From Dryococelus australis (lineage: Eukaryota; Arthropoda; Insecta; Phasmatodea; Phasmatidae), in NCBI GenBank assembly GCA_029891345.1, contig CM057003.1:7916709-7980708 (forward strand): a stretch of 64,000 nucleotides of DNA, written 5' to 3'. The first letter of the stretch is position 1. The number at the start of each line of letters is the position of its first letter. The notes beneath the pieces are model-generated. The model was not told the origin of the DNA. It did no database searches and saw only the letters and a list, made by a program, of their open reading frames with translations. The translations under genes and the position numbers were made by a program. Below, in pieces: positions 32,781 through 46,768 of this stretch.

Positions 32781-35700
32781 ACGTAACTGGTGCGTGGATT
32801 ACGTTGACAGATGTCCGAAATCAGTTCTCCATTCAGTGAAACACCTTAACATATGGCCAATACATTTATATATGGAAATAACACCCTCTTCAGATAACGT
32901 CTATAATGAGTACTTCCAAGACACCAAGCACAGTATAAACACTGTTTTGCAGCCCTATAACACGTGTAAAAACAATCTTCCCATAGGCTCTCCAAGAACG
33001 CAGAATTATGCTGCATGGGAAACTAGGGCATAAAAATGAATTCATCGTAGCTGTAGACCACAAATAAAATACATATCACTGCTTAAATTTTTATACTATT
33101 CACACAGAGGCGATGGGGCATTTGACGTTCTTGTTACTGTCGCTCTTAACGCTTCCTTGTCTTTGTGCACCATACGAGGCGTGTGGACGCAAACGTTCAT
33201 GTAGCGAGGGCGCTTAACTAAGATCCTCCCGAAAAACGAGAGGAATGTTTCAGTACAAATCGACAACCACTTCATCCTTCCCTATTTCTATAACTCCGTC
33301 TGAATTATTGTTCTTCATTCCATGTAAGTTTTTATCTTACATTCAAATACACTTTATATCTCTCTTTATCAGAACATATTTTGACGTGTATCACCTTCGT
33401 CTTGTTCCGTATCGTTCACTAATCCAAAGAAACTAAACAACAATCCAGGTTAGCAAACGTAGCACGAACGCTGTACCTAACAAGATACTTGGAAAACAAT
33501 CTAGTATCACAGGTGCATTCTACTAAACTGAGACGCAATACAACCAACGCACTTCCTTGGAAATCGAAGCTTTCAAATGTAGTCTGCTGAGCTGGCTTCC
33601 ATTCTTGAACGATTGATTCTCAATTGCTTTTCAAACTCGGTGCTTTTATGCTAGGAAGATACCCGGAGAGTGATTTATGTACTAAACTATCCTCGACGAA
33701 TAGTTGAAAGACACACCCACGCGACCAAAGTCTATCTGGGATTCAAACCTAGAGCTTCGCTGTCTCAATATGCACAAAAAAAAACCTTGTCAGAGATGCC
33801 AACACTTAAACAGAGAATTTCGCTAGCTCGTAAAGTGAAAATCTACCAGATTCCACTAGATTATAAATATATTTTATCGTACTTCAAATCATAATAGTTT
33901 CAATACTATTAATAAATTTAAATGACGGTATGATATGTTATTAAATTAATTCTCCTTTGACACAGATAAATTAAAATAAATACACATCTTACGGTTTTAA
34001 TTTTTCTTCTATGAATTTTCCATTGGAACCACCAAGCAATTTTTCTTTTCCTTCAGCTTTTGTGTACTTGTGAAACTTTCAAGTTATAACAAGTGTAAAC
34101 ATATTTAAGATAAATAAATTAACTGAATTTCGAATTAAATATGGAGAGTTGTTTATGTGAACTAATTAGATACCTTCACAATCGTTTCTCTATAGTTCTC
34201 TTCGCCAGCAACAGCCTAAGGACTTGTGAAAATGCTTATCCTTCAGTGAACGTGCATAAAGATCAGGTTTTTTAAGTTCATGAACAACATTTAGAAAAAA
34301 ATATGCTTGAAATGTTCAAAAATTTTCAATATTCACAAATTAAGTGAATATTTAGACATTTCAGATAGTTACATACATTTTATCCACCCAGAAAACTCTC
34401 CACTACATACCACCACAGTTTTAAAAACATTCGCTATATATATTAGAAATAAATGTCAAAGTATGCTTCTGGCGTATTGCCATTCAGCTCAAACTACTAG
34501 TGATCTGGCAAGAAATTTACTTCGATTCAAGTCGACAATTACCACTTCACCACAACGAGGTATAAGTCGCAGATTATGAAAACCTGGGCCTGGTCCTTGC
34601 ATATAAGCACACAAAGTAAAATAATTTAAATCAGCATTTAACCGCGAGTGTAAGCTTCCTGCTTTAATACTCCCAGCACTTTGGAAATCAAGCCTCCATT
34701 TTTGTACCAATACTCTTTTGATACCACACCGACATATTCGCTTGCAGAAAGCGACGCCTAGTTTAGATAGCCACGTTTACATCGTACTTTTCTATGGAGC
34801 TCCTAATTTTTATATGATTTATTTTATTTTATTTTTATTCAGGACAGCTTTATAAGTCGTCGCGCATTGACACTAATTTATATATTTAATTTTGGGCAAG
34901 GTTTAAATATATCAGCACGGCTTATGTATAACAACAATTGGCTGTGAACGAGGGCTAACGTCGCATTAAGGCGCATGTACACCATTGGCCGAAAGGGCTT
35001 GACGAGCCCCTTCCTCTACCTATAAGGCATTTCATTGGCTGCGGATGTCAGTAGGTGGCAATCATCTAGAATCAGCGTGAACTGCGGCACAAACACATAT
35101 ATGTATAGTACGCTGTTAGTTTACGGGAGTGTACCGCGACTGGCATTCTAATATCAAGCTGGTTATTTTAATACAGTACTTATTGCGGTTTTATAAAAAT
35201 CTGAAATTTTCAGACACTGCCCTTAAACTGACCAATTTTGCTACCTTCTTGAAAATATTATTATATGTAGCCAATACTGGAGCAAATCACTGCAAAATGA
35301 TACTTGCTAGCAAACGTATCTATGTAAAGTGGAGGACTGTCTGTACAGATGCGCGTGACTTATGTTGACCAGCAATGGATTTCAAAATTATAATTTTTCT
35401 ATTCACTGGCACTTGTGTAGGGATTTGGAAGGTTTTCAGTGTAAATATTTTACAATTAACTCACTACTTACTTTCCTTAAGTTTGTACGTTCTTTATTGC
35501 CACTCATTATTATCCATTAACTGAGACTGAACTAAATAAATAATAATATTTGCTACTCATGATTAAAATGGCCGTATAACATACCTGTATTTTGTATGAA
35601 TTTAAAAAAAATTTTAATGGTATTCTTCTCGGCTAATCTCTTCAACTGCAATTACATATTTAACTATTGTGTGAGGAAATTGACCGAGTTATTGATGACA

Positions 35701-37250
35701 ACATTATTGCTCGTTGGCACTATTTAATTTAAAGCAGTGATTTCTTTTTTTTACGGAATGGCAATGGTATGACAAGTTTTTTACAATAAGAGGAATTAAA
35801 TCAATTTTTTTTACAGGATAGAGTACTTCGAACACTTCATTCTTCTACAACGTAATAATGAAACGCCCGTGTCATGCTGGTAAATGATGAAAGAAATGAA
35901 TTCGACATTACGGTCGTAAACTGAATGTATCAACACAATATGTAACTGATACCAGTGGGAAAAAAAAAAGACACGGAGATAAAGAAGGTATGAATTTCTA
36001 AGAATAAAAAATTTTTTCGTAAACAAACATTTATTGTTTGGTAAAAGCTGTTTTTAACTGAGATGGAAACGCTAATGTTTTATTCAGGAATTTTTTATGT
36101 TTATGCAATGTTCCGTGTTGTTTAATTTCGGCAATAGTAATTTTCGGGCTCTGTTGTTAAAAAACATTGCATGGTTATGTGTAGAAAGGCCAAAAGCTAT
36201 GGGTTATCTCCCTATCCACCATTAGTTACGTGAGGAGAGCTTGCCTCTGGGCCATTTTTGTTGGCAAGGTGTTACGTTATGTACACTGGCGATCAACATT
36301 ACTTTCTCATCACTACGTCGTCAGCTAATCTGCATTTTACGATTGTCAGAATGCGGTGTAATTCGTATTCCCGTTGATATGTCCCCTAGCGAGAACTAGA
36401 TAAGAAAGTAAAAGTTTGCGACAGCAGTTCGCTTCTCCATCACAGTGGGTTAAATTTAAGTCTTTTCAATTTTATTTGCTTCCGTATTTCACAGTGTCAT
36501 CACTGCCCTGTAACTGCTCGTGCAATTTTGCTGCTGTTGTGGTGTTCTCATTGTACCTCTCCCTCGGAACTGCGTCAGTTAACATTGTTTCTCCCCGAAT
36601 GGAAGCCGCCCCCCCTCCCCCCCCCGGCCTTCCCCGGAACATAGCTCTAGAAACTTTTCACTTTTGCTCTAATACTCTTTGACTCCACATTAAACGTTAC
36701 TCTTTGACGGCGCGCGGGAAAAAAAAAATTAACCTTTTGATCGACAGTGCGGCGCTTCTATAGCCACCGCGTTTACAAACTTTCTGTTCAGTCGCATATC
36801 CACAGAAGAAACGTGACACGTAACACAAACTACGTGAAATGTAGTAGTTCGAATAACAAAGTTCAACATACTTTTTTTTTTTTATGGCCAGCATATTTCA
36901 GAGCAGGAAACATGCTATAGAGTTTTGTATGTGACCACGTATATTCCATAGATAAACGCTGTTTAATATGATACATTTCAATTGAATGAATATTTTAGGT
37001 ATAATAGCTAATCTTTTATTACATCGACATTTCTGAACAGAAATGGAAAGCTCACAAACGTAGCCATATTCCAGTTTTGAAAAAGATTTATAGGATGATA
37101 CAGACGTGCGAGGCACTACATTTATATGGTTCATCATTCAAAAGTGCTGCTCATTTGGGTAGTTGAGAAATATTATCTCCTATCCTAAAATGTGTACTTG
37201 TACGGGGATAATGTTCCCGATTATATCCTTTCACGCGTGCTATATAGGTA
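32781..37250. other. No gene recognised
   Basis: Mostly AT-rich. 34,950-35,060 and 36,580-36,640 (with a poly-C run) are GC-richer. A short block near 33,107-33,160 (gcgatggggcatttgac) faintly recalls repeat X. No exon, tRNA or TE end found. Confidence 0.45.
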
Positions 37251-37487
37251 GAGATCTGCGACATTTATTTGTACTATACCGTACTTTATTTGACACGCCC
37301 CAGGTAACCCTGCGCCAATAAATGAACACTTCACAACTGTGTGCCCCAATCACGTGCAGTTCAGTCAGAAAGGGAGTGACTTCACATCTAGGCGACAACC
37401 AATGGAGAAACGACGCCGGTTTCGAGTATGTAAAGTACTGTAAAGTTTAGCCTGATGCCAAATAATAACGCGAATTTCGCAGGTCTC
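37251..37487 (+). mobile_element. MITE with gagacctg TIRs, second copy
   Basis: The ends gagatctgcgac and cgcgaatttcgcaggtctc are inverted, with TA at 37,249-37,250 and 37,488-37,489. The right 45 bp match the copy at 21,211-21,510. The interior is shorter. Confidence 0.78.
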
Positions 37488-37489
37488 TA

Positions 37490-39270
37490 TATATATAGGT
37501 GAAATAATTATCGATGTTGTGCAGGTCCAAGAGATAGAACCAATACGGCAATCACCTTCCCTTGGTAAAATTTACTGTTTGCAGCTGACACAGCCACTGT
37601 GTTATAACTGACTTCTTCTCGTGTGATGGATCTACCGAAACATTTCCATTAGTTCAAAATCATCAGTTGTTATAAGAAATTCATAAGTTCTTTTCACGCC
37701 AAATTTTTTGTTCTTTTGCAACAGGTGAAATGAGAAATGAACGTGTACGTTCAATGGTTCAAAGAAAACTAATCATCTCGATGGGAAAAATTCTTTATTT
37801 AAATAAATTCTTTATCTAATTGAGAAAATGTGCAAAATAAAATTGCTACTAAAATATTTGTGGACTTTTATAGAGGCGTGGTCACTATTTCTTTCAGTTT
37901 AAAACTTCATGTGCACTGCGACATCCTCAGTGAGTAGACAACAGCGTTAAAGGCTAAATGTTGAGTTTTTTTTTTTTTTTTTTTTTATGACCGTAATCCG
38001 GTTCATATTTGTGAAGTTTCGAACAACTAATATAGCATTTTTGAAAAGTAGTTTTGAAATTTTCTCATGCGTCGTAACAGCAAGATACGAATCAAAATAT
38101 TGTGACGTTTTGAAAATAGTAAAAACCCAGATGTAATATATAAATTTATTCTAATTTATTTCGTAGCGAAGTGTGCTAAATTAAGGTTAACAGCTCCGAG
38201 TTTTACAATTTTTCTATGATATTTTTGTGGCGTTCTTGTCTTCTTTCAGTTATTTGTTTTTCTTTTGCAAGACGGTCCAGGCATTACTAAGCAAGTAGCC
38301 TCAAAGGCATGAATGGATCATTTAAATTCCTTTCATCATGTTTAGTTCTGCAGTATTATGAAAAAAATTATGTGTACCGCCATCTGAAACCAGCACGAGT
38401 TCTCGTCTTGGCGACGCCTGCTTCAAGAGAATGGGAGACTTAAAAGTTACGTTTATTTTTTCAAATCCTTAATTTATTTTCTTTGTTTTGCTCGCAGTAC
38501 TTGGCCTAATTACGATTTAACTCCAAAAGCTAAAATGTGATTATCACAAACAATGTCACGTTGGCGAGTTAAGAAGGGCTGGCATTCAGAAATAAGCATT
38601 TGATTAAGAGTTTGAAAATTGTTCATTCCAGTTCGGGTAATTTATTAATGGATGCGAATACTAATTGGTTCAGCAAATTTATTTCAACCTACAACTGCCT
38701 GAAGTTGTGTAAGTAATGGATAAGATCTCTAATTAATTTCTCGCACCCTTACGCGATCTCAGATAAAATAGCAACTGGCGAGTTATTTCCCACTAAACCA
38801 ATTACAGTTTAGCTTGAGAATAACTAGAAAACATATTTACAACTGCAGCTTTAAACGTCCTAGACTTGTAATAGAAGTCTTTCTCGTAGTCAGATGACTT
38901 ACGAAGCCTACCTAAAATGTAAAATTATAAACGGGATATTCATTCATTGCTTTTTTGTCCTTGTGTCTTATTCACTGCACGGGAAAGAGATGTTCATACA
39001 TGAGTGAAATAAAGTGTTTTATTTGAAAACACTTAGGCCTACTGCTAAATGTTTCTAACTGTAAAAATACTACTTTCCAGGTACTAAGAATTGCGTAATC
39101 AAGAAAATACAGTTTATTACGTCGAAATAGTTGGCAGTTTTTCAACAAAACAACTTAGAGACGATAGTATCTATTTTTAGTCAAGCTCTGTAGAGAGTTT
39201 CTTTTACTTTATAAATGCTACTTTAACTACGATTTATTTTTTACTCTTTTGAATGTTAAAATACGTAATG
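37490..39270. other. AT-rich, nothing recognised
   Basis: Includes a 21-base poly-T tract (37,966-37,986). No coding signal. Confidence 0.5.
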
Positions 39271-39274
39271 AGAG

Positions 39275-39495
39275 GAGGAGTCATCGAGGTGTTGAGAGCC
39301 GATGAGGATGAAGCGGGTTGAGTATGGAGCAGCGCCGGATTGAAAGGGCGAGGGAACAGGAGATTCGCAAGGAAACTCGCCGACCAGCGACATCGTCTGG
39401 CACAATTCCTAAATGCGAAGACCCGTGAGAAACCCCGCCAGAAATCGAACCCGGTTCGCCTTGGTGAGCGGCAGAGGCTCCAGCCAGGAGTCATC
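39275..39495 (-). repeat. SINE, minus strand
   Basis: Read on the minus strand: B box cgaaccgggttcgatttctg, body gtgccagacgatgtcgctgg, ccggcgctgctccatactca, and tail ctctcaacacctcgatgact. The A-box region is decayed. Same family as 13,199. Confidence 0.9.
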
Positions 39496-39499
39496 GGGA

Positions 39500-40213
39500 G
39501 TTATTCATATTCTAACCTCGGGAAAGGAACCTTGTGCGGTTCTCTAAATATTTCATTCTTCTTTTTGTATTATGTTATCTGATAATGTATTTTATGTTGG
39601 CATAATTATACCTATATCATCTAGTTTGCGAAAAGACAGAATACTTAGTTTTGCGAAAAATATTTATCTGGCTTCTGTGTACCGTTCTGATCTCAGTTTT
39701 AATTCGTGCACGCTAGTTGTATTTTGTTTGTGGACTAGTTTTCCATGCTCTCTCTCATGTATAGCATCTTCTTTCGCCGTGGTCGTATATTTTACGAGTC
39801 TTGCAAATTAAATATATTCGTATATTTCGTATAATGAGTAGATAGATTTTTTTTTTGCTATGGATCTTTAAAAAAACATGTTCTTACTCTACCCCTTCTC
39901 TCTGTCTCGTGTTTTATTAAGTATTTTATTTAACTTTTTGCAACTTTTGGTTCCTCATTAAATGTTGTTTTTATAGTTCCGCTGTGTTGCCGTTTATTTG
40001 CATTTCTAATTGGAAGGCTACTGCAGATTCCTTCTCCAATTGAAAACGAGAAACGTCATATAAAATTATTTTTATTATCGAATGAAACATTCGCGTTGTT
40101 TATTAGAAATTACTGTAGATATATACTTGCTGTCTGGGACTGCGTACATTTATATCGTTCAAGTGTGTAAAAATATGTGTTATTTCGAGGGTAAAAATAC
40201 ATTTTTTGTAAAG
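39500..40213. other. AT-rich, nothing recognised
   Basis: No feature found. The frames here show no family motif. Confidence 0.5.
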
Positions 40214-40318
<105 letters not shown>

Positions 40319-40319
40319 G

Positions 40320-42105
40320 TGAGTTTGTATACATATACACACATATATGTATATATATGTATATTTATATACACCTAGGGAAAGATATCGAATCAATGGG
40401 AATACAATTCAAAAATATTATTACTTGGTTATAATGATTTCAACTTTAAATTTTGAGCCAAGCAAATTACAAAATATTATTCAAGGAAAGGGTTTCAAAT
40501 CAGTCAACGTGTTTCTTAATGTAATATTAACGTCCTGAAGCATTTTCTCTCGCCTGCGTAGAAACAAATATATTATGCAACAGTATTAATGTTGCTAGAG
40601 GAATAATTTTTTGTTGTCTGTGAGCCGTCAGTAAGTAATGTTGCTGTTAATGTAATATATTAAGTTATTGTGTTAATGTAACATTTAAATAATAACGTAA
40701 CAATATTATATCCTTTCTGTACTGTCAAATTTAAAGTGATGTTTATGTTGCGGAAAAACCAATTGTGTGTAGAGCTGATGTTAACCATTTTATTGTATTT
40801 TATTTGTTCTAAAAGAAAATATTCCGATGTAACATAAATTAAGTACTAATGTTTCATCACAAAAATAATTATTACTAACGAAAAAAAATTACAGATATGA
40901 CGGTGATCGACCTAACTTCCTGAGTGCTTAACGTTTCTCTAATTCGCGGAACCCGCCATAATACCAACTGCGCTATCTTATCAAGTCTAACTTAGTTTCG
41001 TATTGTAAATATTGAGTGCAAAATGACGACAAACATCAGTTCTCTTTCGTTATGTGGAAACACTTCATATTCTATAAATATAAACACCTAACTAGCACAC
41101 GTAAACGGCTTTGGAATGCTTGAGTTCTGGTCTAAGTTACATTTAGTTTTGAAACTTTATTTTATAACTTAAAAAAAAAAAAAAAGGCAGTGGTTTGATT
41201 TTACGAGGTTATTGGTGTTCACTTCTATCCGCCATTTTTACAACGCCAAGTCAGTGTAACCTTATGTTGGTTGGCCATTCCTTTAATGTCATAGTAACAC
41301 AAAATATGTTATTCTTCCTGTTAATTTTTAGCGTAATACAACTTTAGATTGCGGCAACATTACTTAGAGGTTTTGTTAAAATTATCACTTCAACAGTATG
41401 TTTGCATTACATGAATATAAGACTTTGTAAATGGTTAGCATTAAGTAACTTCGTTACAAAATTATACATGTTACTACAACATAAACGATTAAAGAAATGC
41501 CTTGATAATATTTTTTTTTGTTGCACCAACATTAGAGATTTTTATGTAAGAAATTTGGTTTTTCAACTTTTGAGTATTAGTACGCTCAATGCATATTTTC
41601 AAATTCTAAGAAAATGCTAAGGTATATATGTCTACATCAAAAAGTTTTCATCTATATCATAAAATAATATTTATAATGCTATTTTGTTATTATTTGACCT
41701 AAGTAATCCTCTAATTACTAAAATTGTCTAAATTTATTGTTGAAAATAGTATCACCCTTCCCTTGCACACTCATGTCCTTTATTTAATATAGTACCACAA
41801 AAGTATAAAATATGCTAAAAACATAGAAAATAGTTTTTGGCACATGGATACCCTTAACAATGCACAATGGAAAATAAAATATTTCGCATGTGTGTGCATA
41901 TGTATCAATATATCAGAATTTCTCTCTTGCATTCAGAGTTTTAGGTAGTACAATATCGAGGCCATACACTGAAATCTTCATTTAGTGTTGATAAAATGTT
42001 CTATTCCAAATCCAGATATTTTTATCTAACAATTAAAAATAATGAAACATGTTATAAAAATAAAACACCAGTAGATTAAATTAATTGATTTAAAGGTTTT
42101 AAGAC
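40320..42105. other. AT-rich; possible tRNA-like scrap
   Basis: At 40,905-40,985, minus strand, tagcgcagttggta and gggttccgcgaat have A-box and B-box-like spacing, so it may be an old SINE head. Otherwise nothing found. Confidence 0.35.
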
Positions 42106-42116
42106 GTGTATGTGTG

Positions 42117-42211
<95 letters not shown>
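42106..42211. repeat. (GT)n(TA)n microsatellite
   Basis: Same compound structure as at 40,214: GT for about 20 bases, then about 85 bases of TA. Confidence 0.97.
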
Positions 42212-42213
<2 letters not shown>

Positions 42214-42435
42214 GGTAAAACCACAACTAATACATGTGTTCAAGTTAAGATAACTTTCAGAAATATTAAATATCGAAATATAAAATTCAACTATAGTTTG
42301 ATGTTCGGAGTCAGGCAAATTCGTTTCTATTTAATTTTATTTTCTTTTATTATAGCAGCGTGTGTGTGAGCGTGCGTGCCCAAGAAAATATTGTTTCACG
42401 AAACTGTGTAATAAAAATTCAGCTTATAAATATAT

Positions 42436-43170
42436 TGTTACAGGCGGCCGCTCTTTAAGCGTGCGAAGCACTGAAGATTTATTGACGCGCACGCGGTATC
42501 AGTTGCAACCAGGGACGCAACGTCTTTTCACAAAGTAATGTTTACAAAGCGTGCATGTTATGCCTATCAGGGCGCGTGCCGCTCCCGACCTTGGATATCG
42601 GTTGTCATTGAGACATCTGATGAAAGCACTGGATTACTGACCTCGTGCCTCTCAGGTAGACTCGGGGTGCGGCGAACCCTCCAGGTCAAGGCCAGCGGCT
42701 ATATAAGGCGCACCTGGCCTCCGAGCCGGCAGTTGCTGAGTGGACGAGTTTCAGCGATAGACGACTAGTGAGAAGAGAAGCTCGCGGCGAGAGAAGTGGC
42801 CATCGGGAGGAAAACCTGCGACGGCGAACATTCAGATCAGTGAAGAATACGACTGGAGGCTGGACTTTTGGACTGGATGCGTGAGTGAAACACATTACAA
42901 ATGATGGAAACAGATATACTGACCGTGCGATAATGATGAGTATGAGTTAATTCACAATAACCAAACAGAGACACAATGAAGCACATAATTAGAGTTGAGA
43001 TATACATTATTGCGCTCACTGTGAAATAAAAGGAGTAATAATGGAGACAGATAATTTAATGTTGTGAATAATAGCCTTGGGAATAAATTTAAAATCAAAT
43101 TTAGAATTTTTTTTTACTAAGATCCCGTCCCTCGCGATCTATTATACGCCCTGCAGGCGCCCATTTAACA
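42436..43170 (+). mobile_element. Solo LTR (735 bp)
   Basis: It starts TGTTACAGGCGGCC and ends CGCCCATTTAACA, flanked by atat on both sides (42,432-42,435 and 43,171-43,174). A TATA box (ctatataagg, 42,699-42,708) is followed by a GC-rich leader. AATAAA signals occur at about 43,024 and 43,082. There is no primer-binding site, gag or pol nearby. The start resembles the LTR at 31,742, which suggests related Gypsy-like elements. Confidence 0.85.
42699..42708 (+). promoter_or_regulatory. TATA box of the solo LTR
   Basis: The sequence ctatataagg lies in a GC-rich context about 265 bp into the LTR, the expected position of the U3 promoter. Transcription would start near 42,730. Confidence 0.6.
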
Positions 43171-43174
43171 ATAT

Positions 43175-44590
43175 TTCCTTAAAAATACATGCATTTGTTC
43201 AAATCTACAGACATTACACAGTTTCCAAGTTAATTGTTAATGCGTGAGCATGTTAAATACCATGAAGAGTCTTAAGTTTTTTAACGCCGCAATTCCGTCA
43301 CGATCAAGTGTATTATGGTTAGATCATTACGATGGGACTTAAACCTGTCATGCAGGGATTAAATTGAATTTCCAATGCTCTTTATTTATGTAAAACACAT
43401 CTTCAGTGGTTTTGTATAGAACGCTATCAGTCTTTAGGCACTATGACTTAATTTAAACAACCACTATCACTTACAACAAGAATTTTGATAAAACTATTAT
43501 TTTGTACGATAGATAGCATTCGTATTAAAGGGCATTGATGCAATCGGAACACATTTCAGAACCTGTCACGCAACGAGACCTGTCATATGACGTTTATTTA
43601 TTTATTTTGAAAAAAAATAGGATATTTCTCACGAGAACCCGATATTGAAATAAAAGTCGGCAGCGCGTTGATGGAAATTCCGTTGGCTGCTTCGATTTTC
43701 GCATTTTGCCACAGTCGTGCTGTGTAGTAAGAGAAAAAAAAAAGATATTTATTCACCAAACAGCAAGGTTTTACGAGGAAATAGCAATGATTTTTACGAT
43801 GAAGATATGTTTACACGTAAATCACCTACGCAACAGTATCTTATTTTCTAAGAGAGGTTCGTTATCTTTTTCGGAATAAATGATACAGTTGCGATGAATG
43901 AGGCGCAAAGGTGAAATGAAAACTTCTCAAATAGCAGCGCGTTATCAAATTATCTGTTCCCTTCTTTCGGCGACGCTTCTACTCGGCGTTTGACGTTGAA
44001 ACCACCCTCCTCTCTGTTACTCCTATGCTACCACGTAGGTAGTACCAACTTCTTCAAGAAAAAATAATAACCTCTACAATTTTACAGGGTAATTAATCCC
44101 TGTAGGAGACCATTTTTTTCAATGTATGTAAGTTTGTGCGTGAGTACTTGTGTGGCAGCACTGCTGTGGATTTTTTTTTCAAGGTGTTGCCATGGTTCAG
44201 AGGAAGCTTAGGCGTGGAGTAGACGCCTGCGACTGGCAGAGGATGTTTTAAGTATGTCGTGCGGATCGTTTACGATTCCGCGGCGGGAAAGAGAAGAGAC
44301 TAATGCAGTAACGGAGGGGTCGTTGGCTAAGTTATTATTCCCTTCTCCTTGCTCTGGCAGAAACCAGAATCTCGCAAACTAAACGCAAATGCATACTTGA
44401 AAAAGAAATTTCAATATACATTTGTGGATCATAATTTCGTGACTACAAAAAAAAACCCGTTATTAACAAAACATATATTAAAAACTCCACTACCTAGCGA
44501 AGTTTCAGCCACCACCGACAAGAGCCCTACATGACCTAAACTTTAGATTTTTGGGGGAATTTGCTTCCGAAGTAAAATGGCGCACTTGCT
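43175..44590. other. No gene recognised
   Basis: AT-rich with scattered A tracts. No exon, TE end or RNA gene identified. Confidence 0.5.
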
Positions 44591-44595
44591 CTCCT

Positions 44596-44792
44596 CCATG
44601 GGGTCGCTCCCTCATTTTCGCATGTGGGAATCGTGCCGAACGGTGCCGCTGGCAGGCGGATCTTCTCGGGGATCTCCCATTTTCCTCCGCCATTGCATTC
44701 CGGCGCTGCTTCATGTTAATCTCACTTCGCCCTCATCGGGTCTCGAGACTTAGATGTTAAGAGCCGCCCAAATCTCTTCACTGTCTCCACTC
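44596..44792 (+). repeat. SINE, 5' truncated
   Basis: Starts within the head (ggggtcgctccctcattttc). The body gaatcgtgccgaacggtgcc, ggcggatcttctcgggga and cattccggcgctgcttca follow, then the tail atgttaagagccgcccaaat. The A box is lost. Confidence 0.88.
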
Positions 44793-44794
44793 GC

Positions 44795-45646
44795 CAACAT
44801 AGAGCGCCTAAGGCTGTCAGGGTGTCACGATTTATCGGTTTGTAGCCGATCCGTCTCGTCCATCGTCATAAAAATTAATTTCTTCTCTCTAATTTCCTGG
44901 GGCTTACAGTATACTATTTCATCCTCATCGCCATTCTTCGTCAACCTAACAACCTTTTTGTTATTTGTTGCTCTTTAAAGCGTCCGTTCTGTGCCGGTCG
45001 GAATATGGACAAGTAACTCGCGTAATTAACCTAGGATAAGTTTTAATAACGGCACCTATAAACAAGCCTTGCGGAACATCCACACATGGAACTTCGTCAC
45101 CTGATAGCGAAGCCTTGATAACGTCAGTGAAGGGGGAGGACAATGAAAACTTTACCACTGGCAGGAGTTCTAAATTTACTGTCTTGCTGTCATTTAATTT
45201 CTTGGAAAAGAAAATAGTTCGGTTTGATTTTTTCCTATTTACACTATTCATTGGCAGTTAATGCGAAAGATTAAAACTTTATAATTTTCAGGCTGTTTGG
45301 GATCTGACAGGATAACTACTGGAGGAAATTGTTTTACACTACCAACTCTGATAACTAACAATCCACCGGAGAGAACTAAATTTCTTGAAGGTGTGTGTAC
45401 ACATTTCTTTGATGGTCTCTTGGATCTTTTAACACAATTATTTGAATGAGATGGGCTTGGCACAGTCATTATTCTGTATTTGTAGAGACGATTGGTTTTA
45501 TTTTATTATGTGCTGCACTTTTTGTTTTCTTAAGATAGGGGCAAATGAAAAACATAGCCCTCGCCCTCTTTCCAACTAAACTTACTTACACATATCTGAA
45601 GAAATTTCCTGAAGTGGTGTATGGATGATGCTATACTAACCTGAGC
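44795..45646. other. No gene recognised
   Basis: The frames of 70-100 codons on the minus strand at 44,961-45,469 carry no recognisable motif. Confidence 0.45.
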
Positions 45647-45648
45647 TA

Positions 45649-45874
45649 TAGACTGTTCAAGGTAAAGTGAGCACTTTTGAAGCCTAGTTATTTTTTTCCT
45701 TTCGGCCATTTCTCATCATTGAGTTACCTTTTTCAATAACTATTACCATATAAGTAATAAACACTGTGTGTGTATTCCACTGCACTCGGAAGTCAACGCC
45801 TAAGACTACAGTAAAATACATTTATTGACTGTTTCTCCAAATGAGAGGGCGTTCACTTTACCGTGAATAATCTA
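45649..45874 (+). mobile_element. Short MITE (family A)
   Basis: The ends tagactgttcaaggtaaagt and gttcactttaccgtgaat are inverted, with TA on both sides. The core (ggccatttctcatcattgag, ataaacactgtgtgtgtatt) is shared with the copy at 56,905. Confidence 0.9.
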
Positions 45875-46139
45875 TAAGAACTAAGACACGCAGTAAAGTA
45901 TTTTCTTGTGTAAACCTACATATGTACAACGTCCTCTTACACCATTAACTATTCGAGGTGTAACGTTTAAATACTTCAAAGCGTTAAATAATCTCTTGGG
46001 AAGATACATTTTTGACATCGTTTTATGGTACCACATCGCAAGTTGTATTAACATTTTGTAAATTTTTTTATGAATGTATGTCTGTACCAGTGTACAAGTG
46101 ATGCAGTAATGCATGCATTCGTAGTTACATTTTTTTTAG

Positions 46140-46402
46140 TTAAAATTCATTTCTCTTTGCACCCAGCTACACTTTACATCGCCCATAATTTCTGCGCAAA
46201 AAGCTATATACGGTTTCACGTTGTTGAGTGTCCGCCATTTCGCTGAAGCTCGTGGATTCGGCTCAATATAGTACAAACATTTCCTAAGGTCTGTTACAAA
46301 CACGGACCTTGTAGGTTTACAAGAGAAATATTTGTACTTTCACAAGCGTTTGTAAAAGTATAAAGAATTTCTCAGTATAAATTACAAAAAATTTTTACAA
46401 TG
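46140..46402 (-). repeat. Foldback-like repeat F, partial copy
   Basis: The reverse complement matches 49,388-49,690 along its length: tttgtaattt, actgagaaattc, acaaacgcttgt, ccttaggaaa, gagcttcagc, ggacactcaacaacg and gatgtaaagtgtagctg. A short minus-strand frame starts at ATG with MADTQQRETVYSFLRRNYG and stops soon after. The same stretch in the other copy is damaged. Confidence 0.75.
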
Positions 46403-46768
46403 TACTACGTTGGGAATTGTTTCTGGGAAGTGGCAGTGGCGAGGCTTGTGGCGGAATACATGGACACTCAAGCAATTTTTTTTTTTTTTCATCGAATGTT
46501 GTGTCCAGGGCGTAAACCGGACCGAAGAATCACGCGCACCGACACGATAAACAACACAAACATAAACAACAACATGGCGGACGAACTCAAACAGTAAAAA
46601 GGAGGTCTTGTTAAACTTGCTGCCGCCAGGGCACTAACACAGTAGGCCGGAGTTTAACCAAGGAAGTCAGAACATACATGAAGCACTGTGGGTACTTCAA
46701 GCCACTTTCATGTCAATATTAAATTTTCACGTGAAAAAAAAGTAATTAATTTTAATGTAGGAATGCAA

